Shown: positions 50,497 to 59,980 of the stretch, piece by piece | How positions within the stretch are numbered: position 1 is the first letter of the stretch | Layout: each line of letters begins with the position of its first letter | Source of the DNA: UBA940 sp031547885 | Lineage (GTDB): Bacteria > Bacteroidota > Bacteroidia > Bacteroidales > Rikenellaceae | Direction of reading: 5' to 3' | Assembly: GCA_031547885.1 (NCBI GenBank) | Contig: JAVBRO010000023.1 | Span: 34,246 to 98,245, forward strand | DNA length: 64,000 nt | The notes under the pieces: model-generated | The model's database searches: none | Told to the model about the DNA's origin: nothing | Seen by the model: the letters and a program-made list of their open reading frames with translations, nothing else | Position numbers and translations under genes: made by a program

Positions 50497-52152
50497 TTAA
50501 TAGTCGGTATTCTGTTTCAGTTTGTTCATCAGCAGTATCTGCGCGTTGGGGATGGGCATTACGTAATGCTTCGGTATCAGCACCGGATTGCTCGGAGGCA
50601 GCGGCAGGGTGGTCGCTGCCGGGGTGATCTCAGGATGGTTGTCCTTCATCCATTGCAGTCCGTCGTATTCAGCCTGTACCTTGTTCCAGAATTTTTCGGC
50701 GAAGAAACCGCTGTTCTTTTTGTCGATGCGAACCAGGTCGTAATAACGGTCCCATTCCATTGCGATCTCGAGCCTTTTTTCTTCCCATATATTCTCGAGC
50801 GTAGCCGGGATCGATCCCAATCCTGCGCGCGTGCGCACTTTGTCGAGCCATACCTGCGCATTGGCGTCGCCTGTTTCGACAGCCGCTTCGGCGCCGATCA
50901 GCAGAACTTCGGCCCAGCGCATCATGCGTATATTGCCGCCGTAGTTCTCGTTACCCCCTATCACAGGGCGCGGCTGGTAGAACTTGCGTATATAGCGGTT
51001 CGGATAACCGTTGCCGGTGGGATTGGTGGAACTTATCTGCCCGATGATGGGCGTTCCGTCTATTGTGCTAGCCGTCTGCATCATACCGCTGTACATTGTG
51101 GTCTGTCCGTAATGGATAGTCCAGTTCTTGCGCTTGTCAGCGTTGTCGTACGCTTTCACCAGATCGAGGCCGGGAGCTATGAATCCCCAACCCCAGTTGG
51201 GATTTCCGCGCGTACCGACCAACTGCCAGCCCTGGAAGCTGCCGTTCTTTTCCATGAAGCTCTCCACACCGATTTCGAAGACCGATTCGTTGCTGTACTC
51301 GCCATCTTTTACCCACAGATTGTCGATATTTATCAGGTCGTAGCCGTCGGCCGACGACTCCATGTCCTTAACCAGCTGGACTATCCTGGCATAATACTCC
51401 TGAGCCTTGGCCGGCTCGTCCGAAGCCCTGTAGAGCAGCACTTTGGCAAGCAGTCCCTGAGCCGAGCCCTTGTGTGCGCGTCCGTACCACGACGTGGTGT
51501 ACCAGTCGGCAGATTCCTTTTTGTCGGGCATATTGAGGGCGATTTCCAGATCGTCGACTATATATTTGTAAAGGGTAGCGGCATTGGCGATATCAAGATC
51601 CGCCTGCTCGGCGCCGGTCAGTGTACCGAGAGGAACGATTGGCCCCTTACCCCAGTTCTTAAGCACCGTGAAATAGAACCAGGCACGATTGAAGCGGGCT
51701 TCCGCATCGATAACTTCCTTACGGCGGGGTTCCATATCCTCGAAATCACCGCCTTCGAGTGCTCCGATAACGTCGTTGGCACGCTTGATACCCGTATAGG
51801 CATAACTGCTCCACATCCAGTTAAGGAAAGCCGAGCTTCCGTTGAGTCCCGAAAGGTTCTGGAACTGGTTCGTGGCGTTGGTGTAGATCAGTCCGCCGCC
51901 GTCCGCCATCTGGCTTCCGCGCAGGGCGTTGTCCGAGGCGAGGTCGGCTATCCACAAGCCGATCGAAGAGTAAGTGTCGTTGACCCTGTATGTCGCATAA
52001 ATACTGTTGGTAAGACTGGATGCGGCGTCCGGGTCGCTCATGAAATCATCCTTGGTGCGCTGTCCCTGTGCGGGCCTGTCGAGGAAATCGCTGCATCCCG
52101 ACAATCCGAACATAAGCGCCGCTGCTGCTAAATATAATATTGACTTTTTCAT
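50497..52152 (-). CDS. SusD-like outer-membrane glycan-binding lipoprotein
   Basis: The protein has 551 residues, with lipobox GLSGC followed by SDFLDRPAQGQ, the classic SusD N-terminus. SusD_like TPR domain and C-terminal RagB/SusD domain are complete (RWAEVLLIGAEAAVETG, then NPVLIPKHYVMPIPNAQILL at the end). It forms the lid over the SusC channel and binds the incoming oligosaccharide. It directly follows susC (25 bases). Confidence 0.95.
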   Translation of the reverse strand: MKKSILYLAAAALMFGLSGCSDFLDRPAQGQRTKDDFMSDPDAASSLTNSIYATYRVNDTYSSIGLWIADLASDNALRGSQMADGGGLIYTNATNQFQNLSGLNGSSAFLNWMWSSYAYTGIKRANDVIGALEGGDFEDMEPRRKEVIDAEARFNRAWFYFTVLKNWGKGPIVPLGTLTGAEQADLDIANAATLYKYIVDDLEIALNMPDKKESADWYTTSWYGRAHKGSAQGLLAKVLLYRASDEPAKAQEYYARIVQLVKDMESSADGYDLINIDNLWVKDGEYSNESVFEIGVESFMEKNGSFQGWQLVGTRGNPNWGWGFIAPGLDLVKAYDNADKRKNWTIHYGQTTMYSGMMQTASTIDGTPIIGQISSTNPTGNGYPNRYIRKFYQPRPVIGGNENYGGNIRMMRWAEVLLIGAEAAVETGDANAQVWLDKVRTRAGLGSIPATLENIWEEKRLEIAMEWDRYYDLVRIDKKNSGFFAEKFWNKVQAEYDGLQWMKDNHPEITPAATTLPLPPSNPVLIPKHYVMPIPNAQILLMNKLKQNTDY

Positions 52153-52177
52153 TTTTTTACTGGAATTTAAGAGTTCG

Positions 52178-55100
52178 TTAGAAGCCTATCTTTATACCGA
52201 ACGAGAATGTCCTCGACGCAGGGTAATTGTCGTAGTTGTCGCGTCCCGCACCTGTCGGGCCGCCGCCGCATTCCGGGGAATATCCGGTCACATTGCTCAC
52301 CGTAAGCAGGTTGTTGACCGCAGCATATATCTGCAGGTCGCGCATATACAGTTTGCTTACCCATTTTTGAGGAAGGCTGTAGCCGAGCACGACGTTGCGG
52401 ATACGGAAATAGCTGCCATTTTCGAGGAAATACTGGCTGTTATTGTTGTTCGTCCCTGTACCGTCGGTCAGCACGCGCGTGTATTTGTTGGTCGAACCCG
52501 GACCTATCCACGAATCCTTGAAATCGTCCCATGATACGTTGTAGTTCGGCGTTCCGAGGGTCTGGCGGCGTTCGCTGTATATCTTGCCCCCGAGGCTTGC
52601 ATAAAGGTCGATGTTGAATTCCAAACCTTTCCACGACATGCCGAAGTTGTAGCCCAGAGTGACTTTCGGCAGGTAGCTGCCCATATATATACGGTCGTTG
52701 GTATCTATAGGCTGGCCGCTGCCGTCCTGGTCTTTATACCACAGGTCGCCGGGCATAGCGCCGCTGATGTGGGCGGTCTGGTCGATGGTTGTCTGGTCCT
52801 GGTAAATGCCCAAAACTTCATACCCCCAGAAACCGCCGATGGGATAGCCCACCAGCACGCGGCTGACACCGTATTCACCCGGAGCGAGGTCGCGGTTTAC
52901 AGCGGTCACTTTGTTTTTCAGGGTGGTGCCTATAAGGTTCATGCGATAAGAAAAATCGCCTTTGGTGTCTCTCCAGCCCAGATTGAACTCGACACCCGTG
53001 TTGCGGGCCGTTGCGATGTTCGACAGAGGGCTGTAGCTGGTGCCGCTCACGCCCGGATACGGCGCTGCCGTGATAATGTCCTTGGTGGTCTTGCGGTAGT
53101 AGTCCATTTCGAGTGTCAGACGGCTTCCGAACGCCCCGAAATCCAATCCGATATTGAACTGCCGCGCCTCTTCCCATGAAAGGTTGTAGTCGATTATCGC
53201 GTCGATAACCTCGGAAGTCGTGGCGGAATCGGGATTCTTGCCGAATACCCCCGTAACTTTATTGGTATAAACGGTCTGCACGTTGTTGGGAATACCGGCA
53301 TCGGAGCCGACGATACCCCAGCTCGTGCGGAGTTTCAGCTGCGAAAGCCAGTTGACGTCCTTCAGGAAGCCCTCTTCTTTAATGGCCCATCCTGCGCCGA
53401 ATGCCGGGAACGTCCCGTAGCGCCCGTCCGCCGGGAAGCGCGACGAACCGTCGACGCGGACCGTGCCGGTGAACATATATTTGTCGGCGAAGCTGTAATT
53501 CACGCGCGCCAGGTAGGAGATGTATGCGTAATTCGTTCCCGACGAACTTCCCGTCAGAGTGGAAGCTTTGCCCTGGCCCAGATACCACAGGTTCCTGTTT
53601 TTCCACGCGCTGTCCGGAAGCTGCAGGATGCTCGAACTCATACTCTGCGATTTATTCTCCTGCAGCGTTATGCCGGCCACAGCATCCATCCTGTGCTTGC
53701 CCTTTTCGAGCAGATATGATATGGTATTTTCGTTGAGCCACCGGAATGTGCGCGACTGGCCTATGCTCAACTGATTGTCCGTGCGCTTCTGGTCCACGTT
53801 GACAAAAAAGCTAGGATAGAACGCCTTGTTCTCGGAGTTCGAGTTGTCGAGGGTGAACGTGGAACGTATGAACAGATTTTTGGCCACTTCCAGGTTCATA
53901 TAGATATTGGCCAGTGTTTTATAGTAATTCGCGTAGTTGTCGCTGTTGTAGTAGAGCGATGCGACAGGATTGCCCGACTTGCCTATTTCGTCCACCGGAC
54001 CGAAGAACTGGTCGGGATTGTTCGGGTCGCGTACGGGAGCTGTCGGAAGCGCCCTGAGCGCACTCGAAAGCGAAGAACCCTGGCTGTGGCGCTGCTCATA
54101 TATGAACGAGACGCTGCTGCCTATGGTCGCCCATTTTGTCAGGTCGTAGGTGTTGGATATCCTGACATTGGTACGCTGGTAATCCGATTTTTTCATCACG
54201 CCTTCCTGGTCGAAGAACCCGGCGTTGAAACCGTACGTCGATTTTTCGCCGCCGCCCGTTACATTGATGTTGTAATTCTGTGTGAAAGCAAGCTGTGTTA
54301 TCTCCTTCTGCCAGTCGGTGCCTTTACCTGCCGCCGCTATCTCCTCATCGGTATAAGGCAGCGGAGCAACGACCGTGCCTGCCGCGTTGAGCGCCATCTG
54401 GTTGCGGTTTTTGAGTGTAAGAAACTGGCTGGCAGTTGCATAGGGAAGGTATTTTTCCATCTGCGCGTAGCTGAAGTTGGCGTCGAAATCGACCATTGCT
54501 TTCTGGTTCTTGCGTCCCTGCTTGGTGGTGATGATTATCACCCCGTTGGCTCCGCGCGAACCGTAGATAGCGGTCGAAGATGCGTCTTTCAGAATCTCCA
54601 TCGACTGGATGTCGTTGGGGTTCAGGAATGCGATATTATCGAGGATAAGCCCGTCCACCACATACACGGGATCGGTGTTGCGGAAAGAGCTCACACCCCT
54701 TACACGTACGGTGGGGGCGCCGCCCGGAGCACTGTTCTGGACGACTTCCACACCTGCCACTTTACCCTGCAGAGCCTGCATAGGGTTGGCGGCGGCTACC
54801 GTGGTTGCAAGGTCCTCGCTCTTTACTGAAGCTATCGACCCGGTCACGTCCCTTTTGCGCTGCACGCCGTAACCGACCACAACGATCTCATCGATACTTT
54901 GGGTCGCCGGATTAAGACTAACCATCAGGTTGTTTTGTCCTGTGTAGGTTATTCTCGCGGACTCGTAGCCCAGATAGGAGAAAGTCAGTACGTCTCCCCG
55001 GTTCACGCTGATCGTGAATACGCCGCCGGAGCCGGTGATGGCACCGCGCCCCTGGCCGTCCGTAGTGATGGTAACGCCTGCCAGCGGGTCGCCAAGGCCG

Positions 55101-55204
55101 TCGGTAACGATACCGGTAAGTTCGGAAGAGGTACCCTGTGCGTTCAGTTCCTGCAGGGAACATAACAGTAAAGCTGAAAAAAAGATCAGCCCTGCACGTT
55201 TCAT
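52178..55204 (-). CDS. SusC-like TonB-dependent glycan transporter
   Basis: The protein has 1008 residues from the ATG at 55204 (MKRAGLIFFSALLL); an ATG six codons upstream at 55222 is also possible. After the signal peptide comes a carboxypeptidase-regulatory-like domain (about 27-105), a TonB-box region (DEIVVVGYG), a plug (RVRGVSSFRNTDPVYVVDG) and a 22-strand barrel ending in an aromatic residue (FGIKIGF). It imports the oligosaccharides released at the surface. It is the first gene of the seven-gene operon. No N-terminal anti-sigma (STN) domain is present, so regulation is by the separate propeller protein and not a sigma/anti-sigma pair. Confidence 0.95.
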   Translation of the reverse strand: MKRAGLIFFSALLLCSLQELNAQGTSSELTGIVTDGLGDPLAGVTITTDGQGRGAITGSGGVFTISVNRGDVLTFSYLGYESARITYTGQNNLMVSLNPATQSIDEIVVVGYGVQRKRDVTGSIASVKSEDLATTVAAANPMQALQGKVAGVEVVQNSAPGGAPTVRVRGVSSFRNTDPVYVVDGLILDNIAFLNPNDIQSMEILKDASSTAIYGSRGANGVIIITTKQGRKNQKAMVDFDANFSYAQMEKYLPYATASQFLTLKNRNQMALNAAGTVVAPLPYTDEEIAAAGKGTDWQKEITQLAFTQNYNINVTGGGEKSTYGFNAGFFDQEGVMKKSDYQRTNVRISNTYDLTKWATIGSSVSFIYEQRHSQGSSLSSALRALPTAPVRDPNNPDQFFGPVDEIGKSGNPVASLYYNSDNYANYYKTLANIYMNLEVAKNLFIRSTFTLDNSNSENKAFYPSFFVNVDQKRTDNQLSIGQSRTFRWLNENTISYLLEKGKHRMDAVAGITLQENKSQSMSSSILQLPDSAWKNRNLWYLGQGKASTLTGSSSGTNYAYISYLARVNYSFADKYMFTGTVRVDGSSRFPADGRYGTFPAFGAGWAIKEEGFLKDVNWLSQLKLRTSWGIVGSDAGIPNNVQTVYTNKVTGVFGKNPDSATTSEVIDAIIDYNLSWEEARQFNIGLDFGAFGSRLTLEMDYYRKTTKDIITAAPYPGVSGTSYSPLSNIATARNTGVEFNLGWRDTKGDFSYRMNLIGTTLKNKVTAVNRDLAPGEYGVSRVLVGYPIGGFWGYEVLGIYQDQTTIDQTAHISGAMPGDLWYKDQDGSGQPIDTNDRIYMGSYLPKVTLGYNFGMSWKGLEFNIDLYASLGGKIYSERRQTLGTPNYNVSWDDFKDSWIGPGSTNKYTRVLTDGTGTNNNNSQYFLENGSYFRIRNVVLGYSLPQKWVSKLYMRDLQIYAAVNNLLTVSNVTGYSPECGGGPTGAGRDNYDNYPASRTFSFGIKIGF

Positions 55205-55306
55205 AAAGTACAGTACATTCATAAAAAATGTTAGTTTTTTGGTTAGACTTAAAAACAGCGGCCCAGCCGCAGGCGGGACACCAGGATTGGAATAACCCGC
55301 CTTACA

Positions 55307-55338
55307 CAAAGATGTCGGAATAACTCTGTCCTGACAAA
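55307..55338 (-). promoter_or_regulatory. Promoter of the susCD/GH144 operon
   Basis: On the minus strand TTTG (55335-55338), a 20-base spacer and CATCTTTG (55307-55314, one mismatch to TAnnTTTG) form a good promoter. The start would be near 55300, giving a leader of about 95 bases to susC. The imperfect -7 box fits a promoter that needs an activator. Confidence 0.65.
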
Positions 55339-55389
55339 AAAACGCCCCCTACTTACATACTTCACCCATCTCAGGCCCCCTTTGCCGTG

Positions 55390-55409
55390 ACTACATCATT
55401 ACTACATCA
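55390..55409. promoter_or_regulatory. Candidate operator: tandem ACTACATCA repeats upstream of susC
   Basis: ACTACATCA occurs at 55390-55398 and 55401-55409, an 11-base period, about 50-70 bases upstream of the -33 box. Two sites on the same helical face fit a dimeric LuxR-type activator. The regulator gene is immediately adjacent. Confidence 0.55.
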
Positions 55410-55469
55410 AAGTGGCTTTAAACACTCTGAAATAGCAAAAATCAGGCTAATGGAGAGCGCCAGCTGATA

Positions 55470-55495
55470 AAAAAAAGCCGACGGAGAGCCGGCTT
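55470..55495 (-). terminator. Intrinsic terminator of the propeller/LuxR regulator gene
   Basis: AAGCCG (55475-55480) pairs with CGGCTT (55490-55495). The minus-strand transcript then has a long T-run. It begins five bases after the regulator stop codon. Confidence 0.8.
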
Positions 55496-55499
55496 CTGT

Positions 55500-58364
55500 T
55501 CAGAAATTTTTGATGAAAAAGTCGTTAAGATTGACAGAACTGTCTATTCCCATCTTTTTCCTCAGACGGTAGCGCCCTATTTCAACGCCGCGGATCGAAA
55601 TACACAACAGCGAGGCGATGTCTTTGGTGCTCAGGTTCATCCTGAGGCAGGCGCACAGTTTAAGGTCGCCGGAGGTCAGACTCGGGAAGCGCGCTTTCAC
55701 GTTGTTGAAAAAGCCCTTGTAGTTCTGCTCAAAGTGAACCATGAACAACTTCCAGTCGTTATTGGTCTCGACATCGTTGTCGATCAGCTCGTTTATCTTG
55801 TCGTAGAGTTTGTCCGGAAAGCGTTGCGGCGGCGTATTTTCCTTGTACGTATCGAATTGGTCCTTGATCTTGCTGAGAACCTTGTTCTTGCTTATCATAG
55901 TATTGGTGACGTCGAAAAGCTCGGTTTCACGCTCCTTGACCTCGTTGCGCAGTTCTTCATTTTGCCGTACCAGATACTGCTTTTCCATCATCTGGAGCCG
56001 CCTGATGTGTCTTTTGCGGAGCCGTATCCTTTCACTTATCCATAAGGCCAGGAATATCCCTATAGCAATCAGCACGTAGCCCGCTATGGCTATCCAACTG
56101 CTGTACCACGGGGGCATAATTCTGAACCCGTAGGCGAACTCGGGACTGTCTTCGTCGAAATAATTCACGGCTTTGACCCGAAGCGTGTATGTTCCTGCCG
56201 GAAGCCTTTCCAGTTTGAGGTCCGCGTTGCCCGGAATATCCGACCAGTTGGAGGTGATTTCGTCGATCCGGTAACGGAACGTGATCTTCTGTCCCGAAAG
56301 GTCGGGATAGGAGAACCGGAAGTTCAGGTTGTTTTTTCTGTAGGCAATCCACGCAGCCTTTTTAGATGTAAGTTCCAGAGTGTCGCTGTTTCCGTCGCTG
56401 TCGTAGATATATATGCTTTTCAGCATCACCGGCCGGAACGGTTTCTCGCTTTCGCGTACGTTCCGTATATTGTGTATGAGGAATCCGTTGTCCAGACAGA
56501 GCAGCGATAGAGTGTCATTCAGTTTGACAACGTTCTCGAATCCGTCGACGGTGGAGACGCCCAGGTTCCCCAGGTCGTATTGCTTGACTATATCTATCTG
56601 GGGCGAAATATACCGCAGAAGCGTGGCGGAATTTTTGCCAACCAGCCAGTAGTAGTTCCTGTCCATCTCCACGAGGCGGTTTATTTCGTGGGTCTTTATG
56701 TTCAGCGCATTCATCCGGTCGTAAGGGATTATGCTGTCCGAGATATCGTTATAGAGGAAGAAACTGTCGTCCGCCACGAACACAATGCGTCCGCCCATCC
56801 TGCCCATCTTGATATTCACGCCTTGTGTTCCGAATTTTTCGCGGCCGTACTCCGAAACGGCCGTTACCGAGGTCAGTTTTTCATCGGCCCTGCACTTGTA
56901 TACGTTCCTGGTCATATGGGCTATCCATATGTTGTCCATATGGTCTATCTGGATGAACTGGGCGGGAGCAGAGAATCCGGAGAGGTTGTTCGAGTACCTG
57001 TAATTTCCCGACCCGTCCTTGTCGAACAGCATCGGCAGGCTGTAAGACGAAGCCAACACCATGTCCCGGCCGCCCCTGCTTACAGGCTCCATGTCGAAGA
57101 CCCCGTTGCCGCTGAAAAGGAAACGGCCTGTTCCGCCGGTCACTGCCAACATGCCGTGGTTGTGCGCGCACAGCAGTTGTCCGTCCGCAACCTTCAGGTT
57201 CCAGACCTGTCCCTGGCTGCCCTGCACCATCCTGACTTTCGACAACGGATCGTGCGAGGCGAACTCGTCCCACGGGATGTAAAAAAGCCCCCTGTTGGAA
57301 CCTATATACAACAGTCCGTTATGTAAGGCGGTAGTGTAGACCGAACCTATCCTGCCGCCGTAATCGAGGAAAAAGTTGAAATCGGACGAATAGTTGAGCC
57401 TTGCGATGCCTTTGTCGAGCCCGGCCCATATATTGCCGCTGCTGTCGGCGAAAAGCGACAGCACCGTGTTGTTCTGCAGGTAATTGGATGTGTTGAAATG
57501 GTTTATGATGCGTCCCGACGAGTCGGTGCGGTATATGCCGTTCAGTATTGTGCCGAAAACATAATCGCCGTTATCCATCCGGATGGCGCAGTTCAGGTCG
57601 TAGTCGGGTACGATACGGTCTATTTCGGAGCCCCATCTCGACAGAGTGCCGTTCCTGAGCAGGTATAACCCCTGGGTAGCCGTTCCAAGAAGCACGGTGC
57701 CGTCTTCGCCATAGGGTAGAATAACCCTTATCGTACTGAGGGTCCCGCCGTTGAAATCCGTCGCGACGACCTCTTCGAGCCTGTTGTCCATCAGTTCGAG
57801 TATCCGCCCTTTCGAATGCATCAGGAATCTGTCGCCCACAGGATTCATGAACAGGATGAAACCGCCCGGCTCGATAACCCTGACTGTCTGGTAATCATAG
57901 TAATATATTCTTGCAAACGATTGGAAGTAGACCCCGTCCGGGACTATCTTTATTCTCCAGATATCCTCGTTCACGAATACTCCCGGCGGTATCATATCGC
58001 TCAGCAGGTGGTAGCGCAGCGTTCCGCGCGCATCCCTGTCCCAGAAACCGAACTCCTCGAATCCGCCGGTGAACACGCGGTCGTGCGCATCGACCGCCAC
58101 CGAGCGGATAAGCCGGCACGAGGCGTCCCTGTAGAGAGCCCACCTGACCCCGTCGTATTCCAGCAGCCCGTCGTTGTTGGCAATATACACCACACCCTGC
58201 GAATCCTGCGAAATATCCCAATTCTTGTTCCCCCCGCTGTACTCCTTGTCGGTAATGTTGATTATATTGGGATTGACAATAATATCCCGCCCCGGTGCAT
58301 GCATACTGCACAGGATGAATACCGCCAGTGTTATTATTGTTCGCGTTCCGGGCAAAGCGGTCAA
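55500..58364 (-). CDS. Membrane-bound one-component regulator: beta-propeller, Y_Y_Y, LuxR HTH
   Basis: A TTG start at 58364 is preferred (954 residues). The open frame extends 24 codons upstream but would overlap the preceding gene. After a signal-like segment, the periplasmic part consists of two-component-regulator propeller repeats (about 25-670; for example YIANNDGLLEYDG, GNIWAGLDKGIARL, YIGSNRGLFYIP) and a Y_Y_Y domain (about 681-751). One membrane helix (about 756-776) and a coiled coil (785-860) lead to a LuxR/GerE-type HTH at the end (about 896-954; LSTKDIASLLCISIRGVEIGR). There is no HisKA, HATPase or receiver domain, so the signal passes directly through the membrane, unlike hybrid two-component regulators. 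It is likely the activator of the adjacent susCD operon. Confidence 0.85.
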   Translation of the reverse strand: MTALPGTRTIITLAVFILCSMHAPGRDIIVNPNIINITDKEYSGGNKNWDISQDSQGVVYIANNDGLLEYDGVRWALYRDASCRLIRSVAVDAHDRVFTGGFEEFGFWDRDARGTLRYHLLSDMIPPGVFVNEDIWRIKIVPDGVYFQSFARIYYYDYQTVRVIEPGGFILFMNPVGDRFLMHSKGRILELMDNRLEEVVATDFNGGTLSTIRVILPYGEDGTVLLGTATQGLYLLRNGTLSRWGSEIDRIVPDYDLNCAIRMDNGDYVFGTILNGIYRTDSSGRIINHFNTSNYLQNNTVLSLFADSSGNIWAGLDKGIARLNYSSDFNFFLDYGGRIGSVYTTALHNGLLYIGSNRGLFYIPWDEFASHDPLSKVRMVQGSQGQVWNLKVADGQLLCAHNHGMLAVTGGTGRFLFSGNGVFDMEPVSRGGRDMVLASSYSLPMLFDKDGSGNYRYSNNLSGFSAPAQFIQIDHMDNIWIAHMTRNVYKCRADEKLTSVTAVSEYGREKFGTQGVNIKMGRMGGRIVFVADDSFFLYNDISDSIIPYDRMNALNIKTHEINRLVEMDRNYYWLVGKNSATLLRYISPQIDIVKQYDLGNLGVSTVDGFENVVKLNDTLSLLCLDNGFLIHNIRNVRESEKPFRPVMLKSIYIYDSDGNSDTLELTSKKAAWIAYRKNNLNFRFSYPDLSGQKITFRYRIDEITSNWSDIPGNADLKLERLPAGTYTLRVKAVNYFDEDSPEFAYGFRIMPPWYSSWIAIAGYVLIAIGIFLALWISERIRLRKRHIRRLQMMEKQYLVRQNEELRNEVKERETELFDVTNTMISKNKVLSKIKDQFDTYKENTPPQRFPDKLYDKINELIDNDVETNNDWKLFMVHFEQNYKGFFNNVKARFPSLTSGDLKLCACLRMNLSTKDIASLLCISIRGVEIGRYRLRKKMGIDSSVNLNDFFIKNF

Positions 58365-58372
58365 ACCTTTAT

Positions 58373-59152
58373 TTATTTTTTGCGCTGGGAGAACAGCCAC
58401 TCCATAAAGCCGGGATAGTTGAAAGCAGGGCCCCAACTCCCGTGATTCACACCCGGGAATTCGATATATTCGACATCTGCTCCGTATTTTCTGAGCGCAG
58501 TATAGGCCAGTCTCGAGTTTTCGACCGGCACGATATTGTCGTCGTCACCATGGAATATCCTGAATTTCACCTGCACTGCATCTTTGAGCCTTTCCGGGTT
58601 GACGCCTCCGCAGATCGGTATTGCGGCAGCGAAAAGACCGGGGTGGCGGCACGCCATATCGAACGTACCCATCCCGCCCATCGAGAGACCTATTATATAT
58701 ACCCTGTTTTTATCGACCTTTTCGTTGGCAATGTAGTATTCCACCATTTGGCAGATGGTCGACAGTATTCCGGTTTCGGGATATTTGCCGGGAAACGCGT
58801 CCGGTTGGAAGCCGTTCTCGGGACGCTTCTCGAACGCCCAGTAGTCTTCGGCGGGACATTGCGGAAAAAGCACTATCGCCGGATATTTCTCCCTGTTGAC
58901 AGGATTGGTGAACATCATCGAGCCATGGGTCAACTGTTTCAGGTTGTCATCGCCCCTTTCGCCCGCGCCGTGCAGAAAAAGCACAAGGGGGAATTCGCCG
59001 CCCCTGTCGTAATTTTCAGGCATCAGCACCCTGTACTGCAGCTCCGTGCCGTCCTGCCCTTTGAATACTTTCGCTTCGTATCCGGCCGGTTCGGCTGCCG
59101 ACGACTGCACCCATACAGGAAGCGCCAGCAATAACCATAATGTCTTTTTCAT
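58373..59152 (-). CDS. Secreted alpha/beta-hydrolase (esterase, polyhydroxybutyrate depolymerase-like)
   Basis: The protein has 259 residues from the ATG at 59152 (MKKTLWLLLAL), with a signal peptide (to about residue 20). Catalytic Ser is S157 in GLSMGGMG. The oxyanion segment is LFLHGAGERG. The Asp is probably in FHGDDDNIVP and the His in GVNHGSWG. This type (esterase/PHB depolymerase, CE1-like) removes acyl groups from glycans in many polysaccharide loci. Eight bases separate it from the preferred regulator start, so the two may be co-transcribed. Within the locus it might remove succinyl, acetyl or other ester groups from the substrate; this is inference. Confidence 0.85.
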   Translation of the reverse strand: MKKTLWLLLALPVWVQSSAAEPAGYEAKVFKGQDGTELQYRVLMPENYDRGGEFPLVLFLHGAGERGDDNLKQLTHGSMMFTNPVNREKYPAIVLFPQCPAEDYWAFEKRPENGFQPDAFPGKYPETGILSTICQMVEYYIANEKVDKNRVYIIGLSMGGMGTFDMACRHPGLFAAAIPICGGVNPERLKDAVQVKFRIFHGDDDNIVPVENSRLAYTALRKYGADVEYIEFPGVNHGSWGPAFNYPGFMEWLFSQRKK

Positions 59153-59161
59153 TTCCAAGTG

Positions 59162-59193
59162 CAAATTTATTTTTATAAGGAGTTTTAATGCAA
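59162..59193 (-). promoter_or_regulatory. Promoter of the esterase/regulator pair
   Basis: On the minus strand TTG (59191-59193), 21 bases, then TAAATTTG (59162-59169), an exact -7 box. The start would fall within a few bases of the ATG at 59152, suggesting a very short leader. Confidence 0.55.
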
Positions 59194-59370
59194 TGACAGG
59201 CAGTGGAATACAAATAGATTTCCCACAGGTATGAGTTCATTCATATCGAAGTTTCACAAAAGGTTATTTATGTAAATATACTATTTCTTTTGAAAATTGT
59301 GCAATCGGGACTCAACAAAATTTCCAAGTTCAGGCCGGCGCAGCTATCAAAGGCTGTAAGAATTACGGCA

Positions 59371-59562
59371 TTAGTATAATAGACTCTTAGGTTTCGGACG
59401 ATTCTTTACAAAATCCCAATTTTCTAATCTGGTAGACACACCCGGATTGATGTAGCGTCTTTTATGGTTTTGGATGATTCTGAGTTTGATTGGAAATTCG
59501 TTGTTTTTCAGAGGTTTGTACTTGTAGCAGATCGCCTCGATTAAACATTTTGGAGAACACAC
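59371..59562 (-). pseudogene. Tyrosine-recombinase (integrase) N-terminal fragment
   Basis: A 63-codon open stretch encodes an arm-type DNA-binding domain of Bacteroidetes tyrosine recombinases: NNEFPIKLRIIQNHKRRYIN, then ENWDFVKNRPKPK. It stops right where the core-binding domain should begin, and no catalytic domain (Arg-His-Arg-Tyr) follows in any frame nearby. It is the remnant of an integrative element. The surrounding 59.2-60.0 kb is more AT-rich than the rest of the window. Confidence 0.65.
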
Positions 59563-59682
59563 CCCTGCGAAAACCCACTAGAATCAGATGATAATAACAC
59601 AAACAAAAAAGCAGCTACTCATCGTAACTACTTTATTTTAAAATAGTTTCACTAAGAATCGAACCTGTGGTTCTATGTGGCA

Positions 59683-59980
59683 TTATATCAGATTGATATA
59701 TAGTTCGATTTCCGTAAGTCCCATGAACTTCAAATGGCTGTTTTTCACCCATCTGCTTACAATCTGTAAGTCGATTTTTTGACGTTTTTCAGTCAAATCT
59801 TCGACTTTTTGCAGTTTTCTCCCGGCAATAGTCCCCAAAAACAACCCGTGACAATTTGTCACGGGTTCTCCGGTGACGATCCATTGCCAGTTCATATTGT
59901 CTTATAAGACTGTCATCGGATTTTAGCAGCTGTTCAATGACCTGGCTTTGATGTTGATCCTGGTAAAGCACCAGGAACAC
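59683..59980 (-). pseudogene. Degenerate ORF remnants in the integration scar
   Basis: Two overlapping short frames (59683-59895 and 59789-59980) read as protein-like, charged sequence (IEQLLKSDDSLIRQYELAMD; EKRQKIDLQIVSRWVKNSHL) but in different frames and without homologous context. They look like a broken gene of the same lost element. I do not recognise the family. The gap from 59165 to 60016 holds only these remnants, the integrase fragment and a 25-bp palindrome. Confidence 0.35.
59843..59867. repeat. Perfect 25-bp palindrome
   Basis: AACCCGTGACAA and its exact complement are separated by one base. On the minus strand it is followed by a TTGTTTTT run, so it may be the terminator of a vanished gene. 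The very tight centre is also compatible with an operator. Confidence 0.7.

Noticed and set aside
59655..59673. GAATCGAACC segment resembling the complement of a tRNA T-loop, suggesting an att site
   Set aside because: The flanking bases cannot form the T-stem and no acceptor or anticodon arm is present, so no tRNA or clear tRNA fragment can be supported.
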